NCBI GenBank assembly: GCA_023489375.1
Contig: JAMDCX010000121.1
Coordinates: 1-13,274, forward strand
Direction of reading: 5' to 3'
DNA from: Planctomycetota bacterium
GTDB taxonomy: Bacteria; Planctomycetota; Phycisphaerae; WQYP01
Length of the DNA stretch: 13,274 bases
The position numbers were made by a program, and so were the translations under genes. Under the pieces are notes generated by a model, which was not told the DNA's origin, did not search any database, and was given only the letters and a program-made list of their open reading frames with translations. This document shows positions 1 to 5,177 of the stretch, piece after piece (position 1 is the first letter of the stretch; the number at the start of each line of letters is the position of its first letter).

Positions 1-2
1 GC

Positions 3-149
3 ATCGCCGACGAGGCCACGTTACGTAAGAATGTAGACATCTGGAATACGGATCGCAATAATCGCAGCAAAAAAGTCGACTGGCAATTCCGCACGGCGGA
101 TGCCAGAATCAAACTCCATCGTTTATACCCGGTAATTCAGATGGAATGA
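3..149 (+). CDS. IS630-family transposase, C-terminal end (5' part outside the window)
   Basis: The reading frame is open from the first bases and stops at TGA 147-149, giving 48 residues. The block around VDWQFRTADARIKLHRLYP is the typical C-terminal end of IS630-type DDE transposases (family form: DWRFTTADARIKLKRLYP). These enzymes cut and paste their element at TA dinucleotides. The catalytic DDE residues would lie upstream and cannot be checked, so it is unknown whether the copy is intact. The element's right end should lie shortly after the stop, in the AT-rich stretch before the rhodanese gene, but I could not define a terminal repeat without the left end. Family call is fairly firm; integrity is unknown. 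Confidence 0.8.
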   Translation: MADEATLRKNVDIWNTDRNNRSKKVDWQFRTADARIKLHRLYPVIQME

Positions 150-228
150 GGCACTAGAACGGTTACCGGTTGCAATACAATTTTACATATAAGTGCAATT
201 TATGAAACGTATAATTAGTATATATTTG

Positions 229-234
229 TATAAT
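229..234 (+). promoter_or_regulatory. Possible -10 box upstream of the rhodanese gene
   Basis: A perfect TATAAT lies in a strongly AT-rich stretch about 65 bases before the proposed rhodanese start. No good -35 box is seen 16-18 bases upstream, and a second TATAAT lies at 210-215, so this is only a candidate. The AT-richness could also belong to the end of the IS630 element. Confidence 0.22.
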
Positions 235-284
235 GTCACAAAATATTCTATAGTGTGGGTATGAATGATGTGTGAAGTTGGTAT

Positions 285-290
285 TGAGGA
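285..290 (+). promoter_or_regulatory. Ribosome binding site deciding the rhodanese start
   Basis: TGAGGA lies 7 bases before the ATG at 298 and 4 bases before the ATG at 295. The upstream in-frame ATGs at 265 and 268 have no comparable site, so initiation at 298 (or 295) is preferred over the longer reading. Confidence 0.5.
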
Positions 291-297
291 ATTGATG

Positions 298-672
298 ATG
301 AATGTGATAACCGAAGAACTTGAAAAACCGGCGGTGGCTATTGACGCGGAATGGGAAAGGCATCCGCATGAAGTACATCATGCCCGACGGTCGGGGAAAA
401 AAATGCTCCTGCTGGATGTTCGCCATGAGGTGGAATGGGAACTGGCCAATATTGAGGGCTCTATGCTTATTCCTTTGCCTGCGATTCCGGAGCGTCTGAA
501 GGAACTGGAACCGTGGCGTACCGAACAGGTGGTTGTCTTCTGCCGCAGCGGCGTGCGGTCCCTGCAAGCCGCAGCCTTACTGCGCAAAGCGGGGTTCAAT
601 ACAGTGCATTCCCTGGCTGGTGGAATTGAATTGTGGGCGGAATTAGTTGATCCCTCCATACGCTGGTGGTAA
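298..672 (+). CDS. Single-domain rhodanese-like sulfurtransferase
   Basis: This 124-residue protein is one rhodanese domain. Rhodaneses carry sulfur as a persulfide on an active-site cysteine; small cytosolic ones pass it to cofactor or tRNA thiolation pathways. Visible marks are the LLDVRHEVEWELANIEG block at about 38-54, the active-site loop CRSGVRS at 82-88 with Cys82 as the persulfide residue, and LAGGIELW at 106-113. The ending WAELVDPSIRWW resembles the C-terminal rhodanese domains of MoeB/ThiF-type proteins, suggesting sulfur supply for molybdopterin or thiamine synthesis, but no such partner gene is nearby. The first 25 residues look like a short leader without signal-peptide character. 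The frame is open back to ATG 265, but the ribosome binding site favours 298. It stands alone between an IS630 end and a 429-base gap. Confidence 0.87.
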   Translation: MNVITEELEKPAVAIDAEWERHPHEVHHARRSGKKMLLLDVRHEVEWELANIEGSMLIPLPAIPERLKELEPWRTEQVVVFCRSGVRSLQAAALLRKAGFNTVHSLAGGIELWAELVDPSIRWW

Positions 673-866
673 TGGCTCGCCTGCCGGTATGGCGATAGTG
701 CCGGCGGATTCGACCGGTTACGAGAATTCACTGTACTGTAGATGCGTTTACTGGCCATACAGATATAAAAGTTGCAATAAAGCGAATCAGCATCCCCAGG
801 CGTGAGGTGAGTATCTACATCGCCAGGCGGTGAGAATAAGGTAGATGAAGTGTCTTAACACGTATT

Positions 867-883
867 TGAAATTTGAAATTTCA
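867..883 (+). promoter_or_regulatory. 17-base perfect palindrome, possible operator
   Basis: TGAAATTT-G-AAATTTCA is a perfect inverted repeat of 8-base arms around one base, about 220 bases upstream of the RmlD-like start. Size and symmetry suit a dimeric repressor site. Being AT-only apart from three positions, it could arise by chance. Confidence 0.25.
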
Positions 884-1027
884 GAATGATTACCAACCAC
901 TGCAAAGTGTGGCGGTGTATAACACAAATGAGATAAACCTGATTTTAGATTTTCATTAACCAACCCCGAACTGATTCGAGCTTCAAGCAGGCAATCTTGC
1001 AATATTGCGATAAAATTATCTTGGAGT

Positions 1028-1054
1028 GCGGCGTACATGGAAAATCCATGCCGC
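1028..1054 (+). promoter_or_regulatory. Stem-loop in the leader of the RmlD-like gene
   Basis: CATGGA (1036-1041) pairs with TCCATG (1045-1050) around an AAA loop, and GCGG (1028-1031) pairs with CCGC (1051-1054) after a 4-base bulge. It ends 47 bases before the start codon and has no T-run, so a leader structure is more likely than a terminator. Confidence 0.3.
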
Positions 1055-1101
1055 TCGTTTATTCAGGTGGTAATGTGGATTTTGTTGCAGGGGGTTGTGA
1101 C

Positions 1102-1998
1102 ATGAAAGTCATGGTTATTGGAAGTACCGGTCAACTGGGTTCAGATATTATTGCGGCCTTGCCGCGGGCGGGTTGTACAACCATTGCGGTCGGCGGGCGC
1201 CAGGAGCTGGATATCACAAACACCCCGGCCCTGGCGGCATATCTTGAGGCGCAACGACCCGATGCGGTTATCAATACGGCCGCGTTTCATAACGTAGACC
1301 TCTGCGAGCGTGAGACGGAAGCCGCTTATAACGTCAACACGGTGGCGGTGCGCGGATTGGCTCTGGAATGTCAAAAGCGAAACGTACTGTTTTTCCAGAT
1401 TGGTACCGATTATGTCATGGAAGGTCATCCGGAATGTCGAGCGCTTCCTGAAACCGCGGCGGTATGTCCGAAAAGTATTTATGCGCTTACCCGCTATGGC
1501 GGGGATTGCATGACGCGCACGCACGCGCCGACCATGGGTTATGTGGTGCGAACCTGCGGATTATTCGGCCTGGCGGGATGTAAAGTCAAAGGCGGCTTGA
1601 ACTTTGTCGATACAATGATCGCCGCGGCACGGGCGGGTAAACCGCTGCGTGTGGTGGCGGATCAGATTGTGGCCCCCACACCAACAGATGATCTGGCCAA
1701 ACAATTAATTCTTATGCTGCAACGCCGACCGGAGCCGGGCCTGTACCATGCGGTATCTCATGGACAGTGCTCCTGGCATGAATTTGCCTGTGCCGCCCTG
1801 GCGTACGCCGGGATCCATTATCCCATCACGTCTGTAAGCAGCGATGAATTTGCGGCCCCGGCCCACCGTCCACGTTATTCCGTTCTGGATAATGCGCATT
1901 TGCGGTCTGCGGGCCTGGACATGATGACCGATTGGCAAAGCGGCCTGAAACGTTACATTGAAAAAAAGTATTCTCCCGGCGGCGCTCGGAAGATGTAG
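1102..1998 (+). CDS. rfbD: RmlD-like dTDP-4-dehydrorhamnose reductase family protein
   Basis: This 298-residue cytosolic protein is an extended short-chain reductase of the RmlD type, which reduces dTDP-4-keto-L-rhamnose to dTDP-L-rhamnose for surface polysaccharides. The N-terminus has the NAD(P)-binding loop GSTGQLG (7-13), then ELDITN (35-40), RPDAVINTAAFHNVD (52-66), GTDYVMEG (101-108) and near the end the family block HRPRYSVLDN (255-264). The catalytic motif normally reads YxxxK but here is YALTR, Tyr127 with Arg131 in place of lysine. Length matches the family. The start at 1102 is chosen because MKVMVIGSTG begins as the family does and a G-run (1090-1094) sits 7 bases upstream; the frame extends 35 codons further but reads as non-family sequence. 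No other rhamnose genes (rmlA, B, C) are nearby, so the exact substrate is uncertain. Confidence 0.8.
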   Translation: MKVMVIGSTGQLGSDIIAALPRAGCTTIAVGGRQELDITNTPALAAYLEAQRPDAVINTAAFHNVDLCERETEAAYNVNTVAVRGLALECQKRNVLFFQIGTDYVMEGHPECRALPETAAVCPKSIYALTRYGGDCMTRTHAPTMGYVVRTCGLFGLAGCKVKGGLNFVDTMIAAARAGKPLRVVADQIVAPTPTDDLAKQLILMLQRRPEPGLYHAVSHGQCSWHEFACAALAYAGIHYPITSVSSDEFAAPAHRPRYSVLDNAHLRSAGLDMMTDWQSGLKRYIEKKYSPGGARKM

Positions 1999-2010
1999 AG
2001 TCGTGATGCC

Positions 2011-2036
2011 ATGAATAATGAATAATGAATAATGAG
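2011..2036 (+). repeat. Heptamer tandem repeat (ATGAATA, about 3.7 copies)
   Basis: ATGAATA occurs at 2011, 2018 and 2025, followed by partial copy ATGAG at 2032. It begins 12 bases after the RmlD-like stop. Such short arrays change length by slippage; here it is outside any gene, so it is probably neutral. Confidence 0.75.
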
Positions 2037-2104
2037 ACGGCTTGGCGGCCTTAGGAATGGGATCGTAATAACTTCCCGATTGGCATTACCATTAAATACT
2101 CTAC

Positions 2105-2121
2105 CACCGGCAAAGCCGGTG
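2105..2121 (+). repeat. Perfect 7-bp hairpin CACCGGC-AAA-GCCGGTG
   Basis: A GC-rich stem with a 3-base loop lies 107 bases after the RmlD-like stop. It lacks a T-run, so it is not a standard intrinsic terminator, though it could protect an mRNA 3' end. Confidence 0.4.
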
Positions 2122-2247
2122 CTTATGTGACGGACAGTGCTCCGGAATTCACACACCAACCGGTGCAAAAACTATTTGGAAGTTATTGTGCCTCAGTTCC
2201 TTAATGAGACGTTGCATTGCGCTACACTTAAAAACGCAGGAGTCGCA

Positions 2248-2316
2248 ATGATTTTTTGTTTGTTGCTATGGATATATTACCTCTACTCGGTGGTGCGACC
2301 CGCAGTCGCGGCGTAA
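2248..2316 (+). CDS. Candidate small hydrophobic protein, 22 residues
   Basis: The translation MIFCLLLWIYYLYSVVRPAV plus AA and TAA is almost wholly hydrophobic, with aromatic residues at 8-12, and could span a membrane once; Arg17 is the only charge. AGGAG at 2238-2242 lies 5 bases before the ATG, one of the best ribosome binding sites in the window. It ends 7 bases before a pair of palindromic repeats. Size and make-up resemble small membrane proteins, including type I toxins, but no family is recognised and no antisense RNA promoter is evident. A short frame like this can occur by chance. Confidence 0.3.
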   Translation: MIFCLLLWIYYLYSVVRPAVAA

Positions 2317-2323
2317 CATCGCG

Positions 2324-2368
2324 GCGGGTTAAACCCGCTGGTTAACATATCCAGTGGGATAAACCCAC
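2324..2368 (+). repeat. Two adjacent palindromic units, REP-like
   Basis: GCGGGTT-A-AACCCGC (2324-2338) is followed by GTGGG-ATAAA-CCCAC (2354-2368). The intervening bases can also pair as CTGG/CCAG. Both units carry the core GGG..TAAACCC with different flanks, as if copies of one element. Together they resemble REP-type dispersed palindromes, but only this one block is in the window, so the dispersed nature is unproven. Confidence 0.4.
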
Positions 2369-2463
2369 CGGCACACTGTAACCTGCCACCTCTTCTGGCA
2401 AAGTCAAGCGAGTGAAAACAAGGGGATGTCTTAGCCACTATCCAAGCAGCGAACGCGGCTTTG

Positions 2464-2487
2464 GCCAGCCCCCCTTATGGGGCTGGC
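2464..2487 (+). repeat. Strong 9-bp hairpin GCCAGCCCC/GGGGCTGGC
   Basis: Perfect 9-bp GC-rich arms surround the 6-base loop CCTTAT. No T-run follows on either strand, so it does not fit a classical terminator. The in-frame upstream ATG of the portal frame (2477) falls in the loop, which argues against that start being used. Confidence 0.5.
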
Positions 2488-2516
2488 AAAAACTTGTTGT
2501 GCCAACTGCCACCTCC

Positions 2517-2535
2517 CGCTGAACTTCCTTCAGCG
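2517..2535 (+). repeat. 7-bp hairpin CGCTGAA-CTTCC-TTCAGCG
   Basis: A perfect inverted repeat with a 5-base loop lies 29 bases after the 9-bp hairpin. With GGCAA/TTGCC further on (about 2587-2599) it suggests a structured RNA or leader ahead of the portal gene. Confidence 0.35.
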
Positions 2536-2728
2536 ATCACTTTTCCAGAATCGCCTTCCTCGAACCCTTCGCCCTATCGCCCTCCGGCAATCGTTGCCCG
2601 TTGCTCGTTATTCCTCCCGTCGTGTCATCATGGTATGGTCGTGTTCGGAGGTTTATGGGTCATTCGCCGCGGACCAAAATTTTCATTTTGTCGCTTATCT
2701 CCCTCCAACGGTGGTCTATAACACGTTC

Positions 2729-4024
2729 ATGGAACACATTGATAAGGCCGCGGGTGATTTCTGGATTACAGTTGGATCACCTTTGCTGACCAGCACGGCG
2801 GGCCGCAGCATTCCCACCGATGCCCAGCTGATGCTGGAATATCTCACCAATGATCTGGTTTACACTTGTGCCAACTGGAACGCCGCCGCCGTGGCCCAGA
2901 TACCCTTTCGACTTTATGCCATTCGCCGGCACGGCCAGAAGGCGATTACTGATTATTCCGTCCGGCGCGTTCCGGCCAGAACACTGCTCCAACTCAAAGG
3001 TAATCCGAATTTTTCCCGTACACTTTCCCGCGCCGCGGAAGTGGAGGAAATCACAGATCATCCGCTGTTGAATCTGCTGGAAAAGGATAATGACGGATTA
3101 AACGGTTATCAGTTGCGGTATATGACCGGCGTATACATGGAAGTATTTGGCGGGGCTTATTGGCTTTTAGAGCCGGGGCCATTTGAACCGGTGCGGCGCA
3201 TCAAGGTGCTGCCCACGCAGCGAGTACTGCCGCTGCGGAACCAGGATTTGGCAGTGGTCGGTTACAAATACATGCCCGCGCTGACCGGGGCGTGGATTCA
3301 GTTGGATCAACAGGACGTGCTGGATTTTCGGTTTCCGGCGGTGGAGGACCCTTATGGAGGCCGCCACGCACCGCTGCGCAGCGCCTACATGCAGGCGGAA
3401 TTGGCCGCTAAATTTGCCCAGTATGAAAACGCCCTGATGGACAACCGCGCCCGGATTGACGGCACATTTATTCCCAAAGACCAGCTGACCAAAACGCAGG
3501 CCGAACGGGCGGAACTGTTATGGAATCAGAAATTCGGCGGGGAAGGCAATGGCCGAGTGCTGGTGGCTCAGCAGGCGGGCACCTTTGTTCCCGCGCGGTA
3601 TCCGCCGACGGACTTAGGACCGCTGGAAATCAGCCGCGAAACGTTAAAGCGCTTGGCCCATGCGTTTGGCGTACCGGAGGCGTTGTTAAGCAAAGATGCC
3701 ACCTACGCCAACATGCAGGCGAGTCTGGCCCTTTACGCCCGGCAAACTATTTTGCCACGGGTACTGATTCTGGAACAGAAGCTCAATGAAATGCTTACGC
3801 CGCGGTATGGAGACCGGCTTTTCCTGGCGGCGGAAAATCCGGTGCCGGCGGATGAGGCGTTTGAACTGGAAAAAACACAAATTGCGATTCGCGCCGGCGT
3901 ATTAAGTAAATCGGAGATTCGCCGGGCCATGGGCTTTTCCGATATTCCGCCGGAGGAATCCAGCGATAACCCATCGCTTGCCGCCGATGCCAGAACCATC
4001 GCCCCGGCGGATCAGGTGGAATAA
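2729..4024 (+). CDS. HK97-family phage portal protein
   Basis: From ATG 2729 the product has 431 residues, a normal size for an HK97-type portal, the dodecameric ring at the capsid vertex through which DNA passes. The family pattern is clear: LVYTCANWNAAAVAQIPFRLY (43-63), HPLLNLLEKDNDGLNGYQLRY (111-131), GGAYWLL (141-147), IKVLPTQRVLPLR (158-170), DVLDFRFPAVEDPYGG (196-211), then the wing and stem region through ALMDNRARIDG and LEISRETLKRLAHAFGVPEALL (299-320). The tail is polar and acidic. The frame stays open 84 codons further upstream, but that part reads unlike a portal and passes through hairpins, so 2729 is preferred; no strong ribosome binding site precedes it. The prohead protease gene follows after 107 bases. 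No terminase lies upstream and no capsid gene downstream, so this is a remnant or an unusual module. Confidence 0.88.
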   Translation: MEHIDKAAGDFWITVGSPLLTSTAGRSIPTDAQLMLEYLTNDLVYTCANWNAAAVAQIPFRLYAIRRHGQKAITDYSVRRVPARTLLQLKGNPNFSRTLSRAAEVEEITDHPLLNLLEKDNDGLNGYQLRYMTGVYMEVFGGAYWLLEPGPFEPVRRIKVLPTQRVLPLRNQDLAVVGYKYMPALTGAWIQLDQQDVLDFRFPAVEDPYGGRHAPLRSAYMQAELAAKFAQYENALMDNRARIDGTFIPKDQLTKTQAERAELLWNQKFGGEGNGRVLVAQQAGTFVPARYPPTDLGPLEISRETLKRLAHAFGVPEALLSKDATYANMQASLALYARQTILPRVLILEQKLNEMLTPRYGDRLFLAAENPVPADEAFELEKTQIAIRAGVLSKSEIRRAMGFSDIPPEESSDNPSLAADARTIAPADQVE

Positions 4025-4131
4025 ACGCCTGTACCAACACTGTGATAAGGCTCAGGCCGCGGCGTGGAATTTCCCGGCCATGTTTATTTTACCGTCAATA
4101 GTATATTCCAACCCATCAGCAGGAGTTCACC

Positions 4132-4887
4132 ATGTCAATATTGCGCAAAGCGTTTGAAGGACAACTCCTTGAAGTTCAGCCGGGCCGGCGGGAAATTGTA
4201 GCGTGCATTTCCACCGCGGCGGTGGATCGGGACGGGGACGTGGTGTTGCCCGACGGGCTGGTGCGAAAGAATTATTCCGGCTTGACGGTATTTTACAACC
4301 ATGACACCTCGTTGCCGCTGGGTTCCGCGCAATGGGTGAAAAAAAGCGGCGAACGGGTCCTGGCGAAATATCGGTGTACCGATAAAACGCAGTTTGGCCG
4401 GGACATGTTCGCCTTGGCCCAGGACGGCGTATTGAACAGTTACAGCGTGGGCTTTTTACCGGGGGAATATTCCAGTCCTACCCCGGAGGAAATGGCCCGG
4501 AGGCCGGAACTGAAAAAAGCGCGGCGCATTTACCGGCAATGGGAATTGCTGGAATTCAGCCTGGTGGGCATACCGGCGAATCCGGAAGCGACCATGCTGG
4601 CCATCAGCAAAAAGGTGGCGCCGGAAACCTGGGCGATTCTGCAACGGACCGCGGCGGCTCAGAAAGGATTAGAAGTTACCGGCGACACGTTGATTGAAAG
4701 TTCAGCCACGGCCATGGTGCCCGCACCGGCCACGGGAACGAATCATCCGCATACGGAATTGTTAAAAGCAGTGCGTTTGCTTACGCGAGTGGAAATTACG
4801 CGACACATTGCGGGGAATCTGCGGGCGGTGGACACAAACAACATTATCGATGCCCTATTTGATCGCCGGGCGGGTATTGTGCGGTAG
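4132..4887 (+). CDS. HK97-family prohead (capsid maturation) protease
   Basis: This 251-residue protein matches the HK97 gp4-like serine proteases (herpesvirus protease fold) that cut capsid scaffold regions during head assembly. Seen here are STAAVDRDGDVVLPDGL (27-43), FYNHDTSLPLGSA (54-66) with candidate catalytic His57, GVLNSYSVGF (99-108) with candidate Ser105, and WELLEFSLVGIPANPEA (137-153) with acidic Glu141. The protease domain ends near 160; the remaining 90 residues are a linker rich in Ala, Pro and Thr and a basic, helical-looking tail. AGGAG at 4121-4125, 6 bases before ATG, supports the start. It follows the portal gene as in HK97-like phages, but the expected major capsid gene is missing: a MITE with its target duplication starts 27 bases after the stop. 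Confidence 0.9.
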   Translation: MSILRKAFEGQLLEVQPGRREIVACISTAAVDRDGDVVLPDGLVRKNYSGLTVFYNHDTSLPLGSAQWVKKSGERVLAKYRCTDKTQFGRDMFALAQDGVLNSYSVGFLPGEYSSPTPEEMARRPELKKARRIYRQWELLEFSLVGIPANPEATMLAISKKVAPETWAILQRTAAAQKGLEVTGDTLIESSATAMVPAPATGTNHPHTELLKAVRLLTRVEITRHIAGNLRAVDTNNIIDALFDRRAGIVR

Positions 4888-4921
4888 TAAATATATTGCC
4901 AAAAAAACGCATCCAATTCTT

Positions 4922-5073
4922 GTAACCGTTCACGGGAAAAAGTGGCGAAATTATGGAAAAAACGCCACTTTTTACCTCGCATTCCCTGTTTTTCGTGATT
5001 TTTACGTCTTATAAAGTCCAAACTCCACATTATTTCTTTTATTTTTGGCGTATTTTGGCCCGTGAACGGTTAC
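4922..5073. mobile_element. IS66-like MITE, 152 bp, non-autonomous
   Basis: The left end reads GTAACCGTTCACGGG (4922-4936) and the right end is its exact reverse complement (5059-5073), a perfect 15-bp terminal inverted repeat, with 8-bp direct repeats outside. Termini beginning GTAA plus 8-bp target duplications are hallmarks of the IS66 family. The 152-bp interior has no coding capacity, so it needs a transposase supplied elsewhere. It is AT-rich and contains an 11-bp internal hairpin near the left end. It sits between the prohead protease and ATPase genes, at the point where a capsid gene would be expected. The boundaries are directly visible; the IS66 assignment rests on terminus and duplication length. 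Confidence 0.85.
4937..4973 (+). terminator. Hairpin inside the MITE, possible intrinsic terminator
   Basis: AAAAAGTGGCG (4937-4947) and CGCCACTTTTT (4963-4973) are perfect 11-bp arms around a 15-base A-rich loop. The 3' arm ends in five T, so on the + strand it could end transcripts from portal and protease, and the A-run gives it potential on the - strand too. The loop is long for a terminator. If functional, the MITE brought a transcription stop. Confidence 0.45.
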
Positions 5074-5090
5074 CAATTCTTATGGGCAAC

Positions 5091-5177
5091 CATCCATTTA
5101 TAACAATTTATACTGCAGTATAGCGATGTATACTGAAAAGCTTGTATACATGGTTAGAAATTGTTATAAATGGGATG
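5091..5177 (+). promoter_or_regulatory. Nested inverted repeats over the ATPase gene start
   Basis: CCATTTATAACAATTT (5094-5109) and its exact reverse complement (5158-5173) form a 16-bp outer stem, extendable to CATC/GATG with one bulged base. Inside lie the perfect palindrome TATACTGCAGTATA (5109-5122) and the 8-bp stem ATGTATAC (5126-5133) with GTATACAT (5144-5151). As RNA this gives a three-way junction; as DNA, stacked operators or a second small mobile element. The ATG at 5170 lies inside the outer stem's 3' arm, so folding would hide it. Two TATACT boxes inside could be -10 elements. The repeats are plain in the sequence; the role is inferred. Confidence 0.55.

Larger units (their letters stand above)
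673..1101 (+). other. 429-base intergenic region between rhodanese and RmlD-like genes
   Basis: No convincing gene is seen on either strand. It holds a GCCGG/CCGGC hairpin just after the rhodanese stop (683-687 with 701-705, no T-run), a loose repeat of CCAGGCG at about 796 and 830, a 17-base palindrome (867-883), the palindromes GCAATATTGC (999-1008) and GATAA-AA-TTATC (1009-1020), and a stem-loop close to the next gene (1028-1054). The palindromes make it likely that the promoter and operator of the RmlD-like gene lie here. Confidence 0.5.
1999..2728 (+). other. 730-base hairpin-rich intergenic region before the portal gene
   Basis: No normal-size gene is supported. In order it holds a heptamer repeat, a 7-bp hairpin, a 22-codon hydrophobic mini-ORF with a strong ribosome binding site, a pair of palindromic repeats, a 9-bp hairpin and a 7-bp hairpin. 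Several overlapping frames stay open between 2461 and 2728, but their translations (Pro-, Arg-, Ser- and Cys-rich) show no family and they differ from the clear coding pattern that begins near 2729. The edge of the phage-like segment probably lies somewhere here. Confidence 0.5.
4914..5081. repeat. 8-bp target-site duplication flanking the MITE
   Basis: CAATTCTT occurs at 4914-4921 and again at 5074-5081, directly abutting the outer ends of the terminal inverted repeats. A perfect 8-bp duplication is what IS66-family transposition leaves. Its preservation suggests a fairly recent insertion. Confidence 0.85.

Noticed and set aside
997..1101. 35-codon N-terminal extension of the RmlD-like protein
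   Set aside because: It lies outside the family's start, contains a leader stem-loop, and the internal ATG at 1102 has its own G-rich ribosome binding site before the cofactor motif.
2461..2721. 86-codon frame on the + strand
   Set aside because: Pro/Ser-rich translation with no family, overlapping hairpins and another open frame; no ribosome binding site.
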